Below, one piece after another: positions 1-8,247 of a DNA stretch of 35,247 nt. Each line of letters starts with the position of its first letter. Positions within the stretch are counted from its first letter, which is position 1. This DNA comes from an uncultured Eubacteriales bacterium (GTDB taxonomy: Bacteria; Bacillota; Clostridia; Oscillospirales; Acutalibacteraceae), in assembly GCA_900315255.1 (NCBI GenBank), contig OMYH01000010.1:1-35247 (forward strand). Reading direction: 5' to 3'. The notes beneath the pieces were generated by a model. That model was not told where the DNA came from and made no database searches. It saw only the letters and a program-made list of their open reading frames with translations. The translations under genes were made by a program, and so were the position numbers.

Positions 1-43
1 GTTTTCTTTTCACAAAATTGTAAATAAAAATTTTTCCTAAGCC

Positions 44-61
44 TGTGCAGTCAACTGCACA
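44..61. repeat. Dispersed palindrome, copy 1
   Basis: The 18-mer TGTGCAGTCAACTGCACA has 8-bp inverted arms around CA. This copy lies just upstream of the terS ribosome-binding site. Exact copies occur at 8502 and 23303, and near-copies at 25025 and 27364, all in the same orientation. Copies 1 and 2 share 22 bp. It has no T-tract and is not an ordinary terminator. Its role is unknown. Confidence 0.8.
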
Positions 62-79
62 GCAGAAAGTGAGGAGAGT

Positions 80-559
80 ATGGGAAGAACTCGACTACCA
101 CTCTCCGAACAGAAAGGTGATCTCACCAAGGAACGCAGAGCGAGACTTGAAGCGGAGCAGGACCTTGTCCGCACGCCGAAAAAGTATATCCTCAAAGCTC
201 CGATGTGGCTGAGCAAGAGAGCTCGCAAAGAGTATCGCCGACTGATCGAGAGTATGACAGACATGGATATGCTCGGGGACCTCGACGCGAATAACCTCGC
301 GGCCTATTGCAATGCATGGGACAAGTATCTTCTCGCTGAGGAGGAGATAAAGGAGAAGGGACTTCTTATTGAGGCACCTAAGAACTCCAAGGCTCCGTCT
401 CAGGTGAATCCTGCCGTCTACGTGCAGAGCAAGAGCGCGAAAGAGATGCGTGAGTTCGGTAGGCAGTGTGGCTTATCTATCGACAGCCGTTTGAAGTTTG
501 CGGCGGCGAAGCTTCCTGAGATCGAGGCAGGCATCGAAGAGGAGTTCGGTGATATCTGA
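80..559 (+). CDS. terS: Terminase small subunit (P27 family)
   Basis: This 159-aa protein should recognise phage DNA and recruit the large terminase for packaging. The sequence is a helical, charged protein: a basic N-terminal segment, a central helical block around residues 45-95 and an acidic tail, typical in length and style of P27-type small terminases of Gram-positive phages. A GAGGAGAG ribosome-binding site precedes the ATG. Its stop overlaps the ATG of the large subunit by one base (TGATG), which implies translational coupling. The HNH gene at the right edge would sit directly upstream if the genome is circular, a standard HNH-TerS-TerL order. The family call rests on length, composition and position, not on a single motif. 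Confidence 0.85.
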   Translation: MGRTRLPLSEQKGDLTKERRARLEAEQDLVRTPKKYILKAPMWLSKRARKEYRRLIESMTDMDMLGDLDANNLAAYCNAWDKYLLAEEEIKEKGLLIEAPKNSKAPSQVNPAVYVQSKSAKEMREFGRQCGLSIDSRLKFAAAKLPEIEAGIEEEFGDI

Positions 560-2286
560 TGACGATCAGGCAAGAGCTGGAACGATACGCAGCTGAGTGC
601 ATAAGCGGCGAAAGGGTAAGCTGCCGTAAGCATAAGTGGGCTTGCCAGCGCTTCCTGGCAGACCTCAACAAACTTGACGAAGATAATGATTATCCGTATT
701 ACTGGGACGAGGAACAGGCGAGTGCTATTGTCAAGTGGTTCCACTACCTCCGACACAGCAAGGGAGTCCTTGCCGGCAAGAGCATAGAGCTCATAACTGC
801 GCAGCGCTTCACTCTCTGTCAGCTTTATGGCTGGCGGAGAAAATCCGATGATCTTCGTCGATTTACTAAGTACTTCAAGGAAGAGGCACGAAAGAACGCT
901 AAGTCGCAGGAACTCGGCGGCGTCGCCCTTTACGAGATGTCATGCGGCAGTACCCGAAATGAGGAACATTACGAAGGTTACTGCGCTGGTACCAAGAGAG
1001 AACAGTCTAAGATTATTGTTGAAGAATGCAAGCATATGCTCAAAAGAAGTCCACTTGCACGAAAGTTCAACTGCACGGCAAATAGAGTCACGCATCGAAA
1101 AACAGGCTCTTTCATAGTAGCGCTGAGTAAGCAGGACGGGCAGAACGGTGACGGTACGAACCCGGCATTTCTTATACTCGATGAATATCATCAGCATCCG
1201 ACGACTGAATTTTACGATCTCGGGCTCGGTTCAAACACAAAAGAGCCGCTGCTGCTTATAATTACAACTGCCGGAAAGGACCTCAACTGTCCCTGCTATC
1301 AGCAGGAGTATATGTATTGCAGTGATGTCCTGGATCCTGACAAGCCCGAGATCGTCAATGACGAATATCTCATAGATATCTTCGAGGCAGATCCTGACAT
1401 CGAGCTCAGTGACGAGACATATGACAAACTCGTGGAAATGGCGAATCCTGTTCGATCATCATATGCGGCAGGACGCAAGCTGATGCACGACGACTATATC
1501 ATAGCAAAAGAGATTCCCGAAAAACTCATATCTTTTCTTACTAAGGTCCTCAACGTCTGGGTGCAGGCGAAAATCAACGGCTATATGGATATGGCGAAAT
1601 GGAACCGCTGCAAGGTCAGCAAGCTTCCCGTCGATATCAGAGGACTTCCCGTATATGTAGGCTTCGATATGTCTGCAAAGATAGATCTTACCTCGGTAAG
1701 TTTCATTATTCCATATAAAGACGGTGAAACAGTGAAATATATACTGTTCTCGCACAGCTTTATCCCGAATCGCGAGAAGCTTGTAGAGCGATGCAGAGTT
1801 GACAAGATGCCGTATGACGCATGGGAGCGTAACGGTTGGCTGACGGTGACAAATACCGAGATCGTCGATCAGAATGCCGTTATGAACTACGTCCGCGGCT
1901 TCTGTAGCTCTCAGGGCCTCGTGATACAGTCACTATGCTTCGATCCTGCGAACGCGAGCAAGCTCATGCTTGAGCTCAGCGATGAAGGCTACGACGTAGT
2001 GGAAGTATATCAGTCGCATAAGTCTCTCAACGAGAGCACAGCAGGTTTCCGTGAACAGGTATACTGTCAGAATGTAATATTTATCAATAATCCGCTATTG
2101 AATTACGCTATCGGCAATGCCGTAGTGCGAACTAATAACGGGCTAATCAAAATAGACAAGGACGCAACGAAGCGCCGAGTGGACCCGGTGGACGCTACTC
2201 TCTGCGCATTCAAGCTCGCCTTATATCATGTATTCGTCACTGCTCCCGTAGACGTGGACAAGTGGCTGGAAAGTGAAAGCTGGTGA
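559..2286 (+). CDS. terL: Terminase large subunit
   Basis: This is the 575-aa packaging motor ATPase and nuclease that threads DNA through the portal into the prohead. A deviant Walker A of the type ARKNAKS lies at residues 110-116. The Walker B motif is LILDE at 205-209, followed by YHQHPT. The C-terminal RNase-H-like nuclease shows acidic residues at D370 (GFDMSAKID), D462 (FDPANAS) and D542/D545 near the end. Length matches the usual roughly 560 aa of the P27-associated large terminase family. The gene is coupled to terS and followed by portal, the canonical HK97-like order. Whether packaging is cos or headful cannot be told from this gene alone. Confidence 0.95.
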   Translation: MTIRQELERYAAECISGERVSCRKHKWACQRFLADLNKLDEDNDYPYYWDEEQASAIVKWFHYLRHSKGVLAGKSIELITAQRFTLCQLYGWRRKSDDLRRFTKYFKEEARKNAKSQELGGVALYEMSCGSTRNEEHYEGYCAGTKREQSKIIVEECKHMLKRSPLARKFNCTANRVTHRKTGSFIVALSKQDGQNGDGTNPAFLILDEYHQHPTTEFYDLGLGSNTKEPLLLIITTAGKDLNCPCYQQEYMYCSDVLDPDKPEIVNDEYLIDIFEADPDIELSDETYDKLVEMANPVRSSYAAGRKLMHDDYIIAKEIPEKLISFLTKVLNVWVQAKINGYMDMAKWNRCKVSKLPVDIRGLPVYVGFDMSAKIDLTSVSFIIPYKDGETVKYILFSHSFIPNREKLVERCRVDKMPYDAWERNGWLTVTNTEIVDQNAVMNYVRGFCSSQGLVIQSLCFDPANASKLMLELSDEGYDVVEVYQSHKSLNESTAGFREQVYCQNVIFINNPLLNYAIGNAVVRTNNGLIKIDKDATKRRVDPVDATLCAFKLALYHVFVTAPVDVDKWLESESW

Positions 2287-2290
2287 TAAG

Positions 2291-3580
2291 ATGTCGCTGT
2301 TCAAGCGCAGAAAAAAGATAGCCGACGAAGTGGAGACTCCCACGGAGCAGGCAACGGAGGAAACGGCGGCCACCACGGAGCAAGAACAGCCTGTAGGTGT
2401 CGTCACTTTACAACAGCTCAATGAGTTTTTTAACAAACAGGGCTTTTCGAGTGCCCTTGCGAAAAATAATCTCAACGCTGCGACGTACTATGCTTGTATG
2501 CTGATACGCTGCAACTCCCTTGCTAAGGTGCCGTTCAAGGTCTACGAGTACGACGGTGACGGAGCGAAGGAGACACAGCATCACCTTAACAGGCTGCTGA
2601 AGCTTCGCCCGAACCGGTTCATGACGGCTCATGATTTCCTGTGGGCGTCGGAATTCCAGAGACTGAGCACAGGCAACAATTTTTGGGTATATCGTTTTAA
2701 TCACGGAAAGATCGAAGAAATATATCTTCTGGACAGCAACTATGTCGAGATAATAGTTGATAATGCAGGCATACTCAGCTCACCGAACTCAGTGTACTAC
2801 CTGTACACTGATCCAAGAAGCTCACGCCAGACAATATACACGTCTGACAGGATAGTACATCATAAATACTTCTCTACGGACGGCATCAAGGGTAACTCGA
2901 TACAAAAATACCTCGTTGATGTTCTCAGCCAGGAGAAATACGCACAGCAGGTCGTGAATGAAAAGTACAGTCACGGCTTACAAGATCCTATCATAGTGAC
3001 CTATACAGGTGATCTTGACAAGGTTCGCTCAGCTCAGATCAAAAAGAAGTTCGCAAATCTTGGAGGTGCTCATAACGCCGGTAATGTAATTCCAATACCG
3101 ACGGACTTCGGCGTTCAGCAGCTTGAGACCAAGCTCGTGAACTCACAGTTCTTTGAGCTTAACGGTCTTACTACTCGACATATTGCTAATGCATTCGGAG
3201 TCAAGAGTTTTCAGCTCAACGATATGGAAAAGAGTACATACAGCAACATCGAGCAGCAGAACAGAGCGTTCTACAGTGACACGATGCAGAACGTCCTCAC
3301 TGCTTTCGAGCAGGAGGCTACATACAAGCTTCTCAGCACGGAAGAGCAGGAGAAGCTCTTCATCAAGGCAAATGCCGACGTTTATCTTAGAGCTGACATC
3401 GAGGCTCGCTACAAGGCATACCAGACAGGCATCACGGGTGGTTTCTTGCAGATCGCAGAAGCTCGAAAGCGTGAGAACCTGCCGTTCATACCCGGAACCG
3501 ATAAGCTTATCATCGGCAATGGCTCAGCAATCCCACTGGATATGCTCGGTTCGCAGTATGATAAAGGAGGGAACAAGTAA
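2291..3580 (+). CDS. Portal protein (HK97 gp3 family)
   Basis: The portal is a dodecameric ring at one head vertex through which DNA enters and exits and to which terminase and the tail attach. This 429-aa protein has the family hallmarks: an N-terminal start MSLFKRRKK, an early segment about a small number of residues reading AATYYACMLIRCNSLAKVPF, then the wing/stem region and a C-terminal helix. I chose ATG 2291 with a GGTGA site a few bases upstream rather than the in-frame GTG at 2273, which lies inside terL and would add six atypical residues. It sits between large terminase and the small gene preceding the protease. Confidence 0.93.
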   Translation: MSLFKRRKKIADEVETPTEQATEETAATTEQEQPVGVVTLQQLNEFFNKQGFSSALAKNNLNAATYYACMLIRCNSLAKVPFKVYEYDGDGAKETQHHLNRLLKLRPNRFMTAHDFLWASEFQRLSTGNNFWVYRFNHGKIEEIYLLDSNYVEIIVDNAGILSSPNSVYYLYTDPRSSRQTIYTSDRIVHHKYFSTDGIKGNSIQKYLVDVLSQEKYAQQVVNEKYSHGLQDPIIVTYTGDLDKVRSAQIKKKFANLGGAHNAGNVIPIPTDFGVQQLETKLVNSQFFELNGLTTRHIANAFGVKSFQLNDMEKSTYSNIEQQNRAFYSDTMQNVLTAFEQEATYKLLSTEEQEKLFIKANADVYLRADIEARYKAYQTGITGGFLQIAEARKRENLPFIPGTDKLIIGNGSAIPLDMLGSQYDKGGNK

Positions 3581-3784
3581 ATGGAATATGCTGACAGAAT
3601 AGAGATCACCTTCAAGAGCGGTGAGACCATCGCCTATAAAGAAGGAGAATGGGACGACTACGCTTACGACGGCAAGGCTGTTATCGTCAAGCAGAAGGGT
3701 GCATGGATCGGAATATATAACTTCGACCATGTTTTCAGCGTCGAGCTGAAGAACACCAAAGCCGTAGACTATGTGCCACTATAA
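3581..3784 (+). CDS. Small beta-rich head-region protein, function unknown
   Basis: A 67-aa protein begins immediately after the portal stop and has an AAAGGAGG ribosome-binding site. Its sequence alternates polar and hydrophobic residues (EITFKSGETIAYKEGEW; KAVIVKQKGAWIGIYNFDHV), suggesting a small beta-barrel or SH3-like fold. No signal peptide, membrane segment or cysteines are seen. It is squeezed between portal and prohead protease, so a structural or assembly role in the head is a fair guess. I do not recognise a named family. Confidence 0.7.
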   Translation: MEYADRIEITFKSGETIAYKEGEWDDYAYDGKAVIVKQKGAWIGIYNFDHVFSVELKNTKAVDYVPL

Positions 3785-3798
3785 GGAGGTGAGAAAAA

Positions 3799-4596
3799 AT
3801 GAAAAAGTATCAGTTTACGAACAAGGACCTCAAAACAGGTGCAGTCAAGGACTGCGGCTATATGATCTATGACAGTACAGACGATGAGAGCGCAGAGCTC
3901 CGCTTCTACGGTGATATATGCTCGGCCACATGGATCAGCAAGTGGTTCGAGGAGGATAAAGCTCCTCAGGACGTCGCCGATTTTCTCGCCGAGCTCACAG
4001 CCGAGGGCGGCGGACACAAGAAGCTTGATGTTTATGTCAACAGCGGAGGCGGTGATGTCTTCGGTGGACTTGCTATTTACAGCATAATTTCACGCTATCC
4101 GGGTGAGAAAATCGCACACATCGACGGAATCGCTGCAAGTATTGCAGGAATTATTCCATTTGCCTGTGATAAGGTCGTAGCTCCTAAGTACGCGCAGCTT
4201 ATGCTCCATAAGCCGTGGAGTGGCTGCTGGGGCAATGCTAACGACTTCAAGAAGGCTATCGAGGCCCTCAACACCTGTGAACAGTCTATCATCAACGTCT
4301 ATAAGGCTCATGCCGTCAACGGTACCACCGAGGATAAGATCAAGAGCATGATAGACCGTGAGACGTGGCTTACTGCGGAACAGGCGGCAGAATACTTCAA
4401 TATCGAACTCCTTGACACGGAGCCCGTAGCTGCCTGCATATCAGACAGCTACAAGATGTACAAGCATACTCCCGAGGCTCTTATGCAGGAGCCTGTACCA
4501 CAGCCGAAGTCTCCGGAACCCAAGGAGGACGAGACTATTAAAAACCGCAAGAGAAAGCTACAGATGTCGCTCGACGTCCTGAGGCTACTCAAATAA
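3799..4596 (+). CDS. ClpP-like prohead protease
   Basis: This 265-aa serine protease should mature the capsid by removing the delta/scaffold part of the major capsid protein. ClpP-type signatures are visible: a YVNSGGGDVFGGLAIY segment, catalytic Ser114 in DGIAASIAG, and His137 in LMLHKPW. The C-terminal 50 residues are proline- and charge-rich (PVPQPKSPEPKEDE) and probably a disordered linker. Position between portal and major capsid is canonical. Ribosome-binding site AAGGAGGTG lies just upstream of the ATG. The catalytic Asp is not assigned with certainty. Confidence 0.93.
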   Translation: MKKYQFTNKDLKTGAVKDCGYMIYDSTDDESAELRFYGDICSATWISKWFEEDKAPQDVADFLAELTAEGGGHKKLDVYVNSGGGDVFGGLAIYSIISRYPGEKIAHIDGIAASIAGIIPFACDKVVAPKYAQLMLHKPWSGCWGNANDFKKAIEALNTCEQSIINVYKAHAVNGTTEDKIKSMIDRETWLTAEQAAEYFNIELLDTEPVAACISDSYKMYKHTPEALMQEPVPQPKSPEPKEDETIKNRKRKLQMSLDVLRLLK

Positions 4597-4622
4597 AAAT
4601 AACAGAAAGAAGGAAAATGACT

Positions 4623-5780
4623 ATGTCGAAAATTGAAGAGATGCAGGCAAAGCTTGCAGTACTCGTTAACACAGCTCAGGACTACCTCGATAAGGACGAT
4701 CTTGAGAACGCCGACAAGGTGCAGAAGCAGGCTCAGGAGCTTGCAGATAAGATTGAGAAGCAGAAGGCTCTCGATAAGCTTTCAGCAAATCTCGAGATTC
4801 CTCAGCCTACACTGGACGATGGTGAAGCTAAGAACGATGCGATTCAGACGAAGGAAAACGCATCATTTATCCGAGCAGCTCTTAAGAAGCTCTCGGGAAC
4901 AAAGCTTACAGAAGCAGAAGATGCTCTGCTCCTTCCATCGGTAACATATCCTAACGGCGAGCACGGTGAGGGCTATATCCTTCCTCAGGATATCCGTACC
5001 AAGATCAAGGAGAAGCTCCGCCAGTTCAGAAGCCTCAGAGAGGTATGTGGCTATCTGAAGACAACTGCTCTCACAGGTAGCTATCCTTCAGACAATGATG
5101 AAACAGAAGGCCTTATCGACTTTACAGACGGTACTGACGGCACATATGCGACTGATCCTGTATTCAGTCCTGTGAGCTGGTCGCTCAAAGAAAAAGGTGC
5201 TTTCATTAAGATTTCCAACACACTTCTCTCACTTACTGATAACGACCTTATCGCCTACATCGTGAGAAGATTCGCAAAAAAAGCAGTTATCACAGAAAAT
5301 GCTATGGCAAAGGCAAAGCTTGAAGCAAACAAGACCGCAAAGAATCTCAGCGACTGGGCAGCACTTAAGGCTTCTATCAATGTTGACCTCGATCCTGGTT
5401 CGCTTTATAACACAAAGATCGTAACCAATCAGGACGGCTTTAATGTGCTTGATCAGGCGCTTGACCTTAACGGTAGACCTGTACTTCAGCCAGATCCGAC
5501 ACAGCCTACACGTAAGCTCTTTATGGGCTATCCTATCGAAGTATATTCAAACGCTATGATTCCGAGCGATACGACAAACAATGTCGCTCCTATATACTAT
5601 GGTGATATCGAGGACGGCGTTCAGTTCGTCGATCTGGATAACATCTCATTCGCATCTTCTAAGGAAGCCGGCTTTATGAGCAACACAACAATCTGCCGCC
5701 TTATTGAGTGGGTAGATGTAGTACAGGCTGATTCCTCCGATAAGTGCTACTGCTTCGGCAAGCTCAGCCTGGGGGAATGA
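4623..5780 (+). CDS. Major capsid protein (HK97 fold)
   Basis: This 385-aa protein forms the icosahedral shell. The first about 100 residues are a charged coiled coil (delta domain/internal scaffold). An HK97-type shell follows with the typical GYILPQDIRTKIKEKLRQF, KEKGAFIKISNTLLSLT and LFMGYPIEVYSNAMIPS segments. I prefer ATG 4623 (MSKIEEMQ) over ATG 4617 because AGAAGGA then has about 9 bases of spacing rather than 3. Cleavage by the upstream protease probably falls shortly after the coiled coil, near residues 95-105; the exact site is not visible. Its stop overlaps the next ATG. Confidence 0.94.
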   Translation: MSKIEEMQAKLAVLVNTAQDYLDKDDLENADKVQKQAQELADKIEKQKALDKLSANLEIPQPTLDDGEAKNDAIQTKENASFIRAALKKLSGTKLTEAEDALLLPSVTYPNGEHGEGYILPQDIRTKIKEKLRQFRSLREVCGYLKTTALTGSYPSDNDETEGLIDFTDGTDGTYATDPVFSPVSWSLKEKGAFIKISNTLLSLTDNDLIAYIVRRFAKKAVITENAMAKAKLEANKTAKNLSDWAALKASINVDLDPGSLYNTKIVTNQDGFNVLDQALDLNGRPVLQPDPTQPTRKLFMGYPIEVYSNAMIPSDTTNNVAPIYYGDIEDGVQFVDLDNISFASSKEAGFMSNTTICRLIEWVDVVQADSSDKCYCFGKLSLGE

Positions 5781-6016
5781 CAAGCGAGAGCCAGGAAGGT
5801 GATGACGAAGAGGAATCCGTGACAATGACGCTCGAAGAGGCTGACACTAACAGCGACAATGAGCTGTCACAGGAAGAACTCGAAGCTCTCACCGTAGCCC
5901 AGCTCAAGGCTCTCGCTCAGGAGCTGGAAATAACACTTACAGCAACAACTAAGGCAGAGATCATTGCCGAGATACTTGCCGCGCAGGAAGCAAACGAAGA
6001 ACAGCAGGGCGGCTGA
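5777..6016 (+). CDS. Acidic HeH/SAP-like small head-region protein
   Basis: This is a 79-aa protein from ATG 5777, overlapping the major capsid stop; a GTG at 5744 lies inside the capsid gene. The first half is extremely acidic (SQEGDDEEES). The second half, LTVAQLKALAQELEI followed by TKAEIIAEIL, has the two-helix pattern of HeH/LEM/SAP or Rho-N-like domains. Such short proteins commonly follow the capsid gene in Firmicutes siphophages, where their job is not established. A capsid decoration or DNA-contact role is possible but inferred only from position and fold pattern. Confidence 0.75.
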   Translation: MTSESQEGDDEEESVTMTLEEADTNSDNELSQEELEALTVAQLKALAQELEITLTATTKAEIIAEILAAQEANEEQQGG

Positions 6017-6044
6017 TAAATAAGTCGTCGGAAAGGAGAACCTC

Positions 6045-6329
6045 ATGGAGCTAACACTTATTAAGCAGTTTTTAAAGGTCGACTTTGACGACGACGACAA
6101 CATTATCCAGCTTATGGCTAATGTCGCTACTAAGTACATCGAAGCAGCTGTTGGCTCCTGCGATTACGTGGACGCGAGGGTGAGACTGCTCGCCCTCGCT
6201 ATAATCACAGAGCTCTACGAGAAACGCAGCTACTCCGTAGAGAAAGCAGGAGATAAAGCTCAGTACACGATAAGGTCTATCATTGCGCAGCTGCAAGCGG
6301 AGCAGGAGATGACGGACGATGAAGCTTGA
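6045..6329 (+). CDS. Head-tail connector (HK97 gp6-like)
   Basis: This 94-aa protein has the signature of the gp6-like connector family: LTLIKQFLKVDFDDDDNIIQLMANVATKYIE near the N-terminus, a helical core RVRLLALAIITELYEKR, and a short acidic tail. The family forms a ring under the portal that bridges head and tail and gates DNA. AAGGAGA precedes the ATG. The 3' end overlaps the next gene by 11 bases, consistent with co-translation in the connector cassette. Confidence 0.88.
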   Translation: MELTLIKQFLKVDFDDDDNIIQLMANVATKYIEAAVGSCDYVDARVRLLALAIITELYEKRSYSVEKAGDKAQYTIRSIIAQLQAEQEMTDDEA

Positions 6330-6675
6330 AACAGACACAGGGCGCTTGAATAAGCGTATCACGATACAGCAGGCAAGCTCGGAGGAGCAGTTTGACACGA
6401 TCGGAAATCAGCTTCCCGGCTGGACTGACTATCACTCATGCTGGGCAGCGGTAACGGGCGACTCTGACAAAGAGGAACACAACGCCAAGGAACCGCGTGA
6501 AAAGTCCGTCAAGAATTTTAAGATACGCTATTGCAGCAAGCTCGAAGATATGACTACAGATTGCTATCGTATCAAATACAGAGGGCACTACTACGACATA
6601 GTAAGCATTGACAACCTCGCCGAAGCTGACTCTTTGCTTATCATCAAGGCTCAGAGGGAGGAAGATCATGAATGA
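6319..6675 (+). CDS. Head closure / head-tail joining protein
   Basis: A 118-aa protein begins MKLETDTGRLNKRITIQQ and contains a beta-rich core (CWAAVTGDSDKEEHNAKEP, FKIRYCSKLE, YRIKYRGHYYDIVSIDNLAE). This is the standard layout of phage head-tail joining proteins of the SPP1 gp16 / HK97 gp7 type, which close the head after packaging. It overlaps the connector gene upstream and the gp10-like gene downstream, as expected in this module. Confidence 0.88.
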   Translation: MKLETDTGRLNKRITIQQASSEEQFDTIGNQLPGWTDYHSCWAAVTGDSDKEEHNAKEPREKSVKNFKIRYCSKLEDMTTDCYRIKYRGHYYDIVSIDNLAEADSLLIIKAQREEDHE

Positions 6676-7072
6676 GATCATTACTCCCGACGAGTTCGTT
6701 GAGGCTCTTGCTGAGGCGACGAGAACCATGACCGAGGAAGTCGTGGAAGAGATGGAAAACGGTCTCGTCGATATCGCTAACAATGCGGTCGAGGAGCTCA
6801 AGCGTCTCTCTCCCGTCTATAAGGGAAGCAGCAAGAAATTAAAAAAAGGTGACTACCGCAAGAAGTGGAAGTGCCTCGTTGAGAAAGAGCGCGGTGTCAC
6901 AAGAGTGACAATCTACAATGCAAAAGGCGGTCTCACGCATCTGCTTGAGAACGGCCATGTCGTCAGAAACGGCACTAAAAGAATCGTCGGAAACGCTCCT
7001 GCGATTCCTCATATATCGATAGCAGAGGAACACGCTGAAGAGAAAATAGACAAGCTGATGGAGGGGCTGTGA
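6668..7072 (+). CDS. Tail completion protein (HK97 gp10-like)
   Basis: This 134-aa protein from ATG 6668 (MNEIITPDEF) overlaps the end of the head-closure gene. A long N-terminal helix is followed by SPVYKGSSKKLKKGDYRKKW and HLLENGHVVRNGT, which match the HK97 gp10 family (compare the usual gxLr...lL E.GH...G pattern). The family acts at the neck/tail end during joining. A longer reading from GTG 6608 is rejected because it lies wholly within the upstream gene. Confidence 0.88.
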   Translation: MNEIITPDEFVEALAEATRTMTEEVVEEMENGLVDIANNAVEELKRLSPVYKGSSKKLKKGDYRKKWKCLVEKERGVTRVTIYNAKGGLTHLLENGHVVRNGTKRIVGNAPAIPHISIAEEHAEEKIDKLMEGL

Positions 7073-7413
7073 TGGAACTGAAAGAGATCCGCGACAGACT
7101 CCTGTCGCTTGGCTTACCGGTAGCATACTTGCGCTTTAAGAAAGCTCAGAAGCTGCCGTTTATCGTATATTACGAGTCAGGCACCGAAATAACAGGCGCC
7201 GACAATTTCAACCTTTATCGTGATGTTGAAATCACGATAGAGCTTTACACAGAGGATAAGGATCCTCAGCTGGAGCGCAGGCTTGAAAATCTTTTCCGCG
7301 AGGTAGAGATTGACAAGGAAGGCGACACAGCTCTCGAGGACGAGGAAATGCTGCTTACAGTATTCTCGTTCCGCACAATACAGTACATAGAGGAGGAAAA
7401 TAGCAATGCCTGA
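7072..7413 (+). CDS. Tail terminator-like protein
   Basis: A 113-aa protein from ATG 7072, whose A overlaps the previous TGA. LSLGLPVAYLRFKKAQKLPFIVYYESG and DVEITIELYTEDKDPQLERRLENLF are typical of the minor tail / tail terminator family (gpU- or gp17-like) that caps the tail tube. It lies exactly between gp10-like and major tail protein, where the terminator is found in this phage type. Confidence 0.82.
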   Translation: MELKEIRDRLLSLGLPVAYLRFKKAQKLPFIVYYESGTEITGADNFNLYRDVEITIELYTEDKDPQLERRLENLFREVEIDKEGDTALEDEEMLLTVFSFRTIQYIEEENSNA

Positions 7414-7993
7414 TAACACTACATACAGACAGGAGAAAGATCGTATCGCTCTTGGTTCGGTGGATGTATATGTCACAGAGTGGACCGGTACAGCAATATC
7501 GGACATTCCCGAAGATGCTACCATCGAGGTAGACGCTAACCTTATCGGACGCACCAAGGACGGTGCAGAGTTCGAGTATCAGACCAACTACTTCTCGGTC
7601 AAGAGCGATGACGGCAAAGCGTCGCGCAACGAGATGACCGACGACAACGGATATATGAGCTATGGAATGATCACGTGGAACGGTGATACAATATCCAAGC
7701 TCATCGAGACAGCATCTGCAACAGTCTCAGGAACGGGAGCAACTGCGAAGCGCCGCACACTTATCGGCGGAGTCGCTAACGCTAACGGAAAGACTTATAT
7801 ATTCCGTGCTGTACATAAGGACAAGGTCAAGGGCGATGTGCGCTACACAATGATCGGCAAGAATGTCAACGGATTCGCAGCATCATATAAGCCCGGTCAG
7901 CCGACAACAATCACTCCGAGAATTCAGGCAGAGCCGTTCAGTGACGGTCATCTGCTCGTAATCGATGAAAATAACATAGACGCAGGAGCATGA
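7406..7993 (+). CDS. Major tail tube protein
   Basis: This 195-aa protein has the look of Gram-positive siphophage major tail proteins: an N-terminal IALGSVDVYVTEWTG strand region, then the GRTKDGAEFEYQTNYFSVKSDDG core, and a C-terminal ATITPRI-like end leading to LLVIDENN. It polymerises into the tail tube around the tape measure. It is followed by a small conserved gene and then a terminator, consistent with very high expression of the preceding structural block. Confidence 0.88.
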   Translation: MPDNTTYRQEKDRIALGSVDVYVTEWTGTAISDIPEDATIEVDANLIGRTKDGAEFEYQTNYFSVKSDDGKASRNEMTDDNGYMSYGMITWNGDTISKLIETASATVSGTGATAKRRTLIGGVANANGKTYIFRAVHKDKVKGDVRYTMIGKNVNGFAASYKPGQPTTITPRIQAEPFSDGHLLVIDENNIDAGA

Positions 7994-7994
7994 T

Positions 7995-8201
7995 ATGAAG
8001 TACGAGGTACTTGAGTACTTCGAGGATATACTGGATAATCGTCGAAAGTACTTTCCTGGCGACACTTATCCGCGCAGAGGGCTCAAGCCCACGGCAGAGC
8101 GGCTCGAAGAACTCTCCACCAATAGAAATCGCCGTGGAGTGCCCCTCATAAAAGAGGAGCAGAAAGAAGATAATGAGACTCAGGCCGAAGCTGAGTCATA
8201 G
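7995..8201 (+). CDS. Small phage protein following the tail tube gene
   Basis: This 68-aa protein starts two bases after the tail-tube stop. The sequence KYEVLEYFEDILDNRRKYFPGDTYPR followed by RLEELSTNRNRRGVPLIKE is a recognisable pattern in many Firmicutes siphophage genomes: an N-terminal beta-like domain and a PGD.YPR motif. Its function is unknown to me; placement suggests a head- or tail-structural role. The glutamate-rich C-terminus (KEEQKEDNETQAEAES) is probably disordered. Confidence 0.78.
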   Translation: MKYEVLEYFEDILDNRRKYFPGDTYPRRGLKPTAERLEELSTNRNRRGVPLIKEEQKEDNETQAEAES

Positions 8202-8206
8202 TATGA

Positions 8207-8230
8207 GGCGAGCTTCGGCTCGCCTTTTTT
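8207..8230 (+). terminator. Rho-independent terminator after major tail block
   Basis: Stem GGCGAGC (8207-8213), loop TTCG, stem GCTCGCC (8218-8224), then six T. It is a textbook intrinsic terminator placed inside the late structural operon, so it probably lowers expression of downstream tail genes relative to head and tube genes. Confidence 0.92.
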
Positions 8231-8247
8231 CATAAACGGAGGTAAAA

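Noticed and set aside
3839-3859. Sixth copy of the dispersed palindrome (GCAGTC...GACTGC)
   Set aside because: It shares only the inner six bases, has a different spacer and flanks, and lies in coding sequence of the protease; treated as chance.
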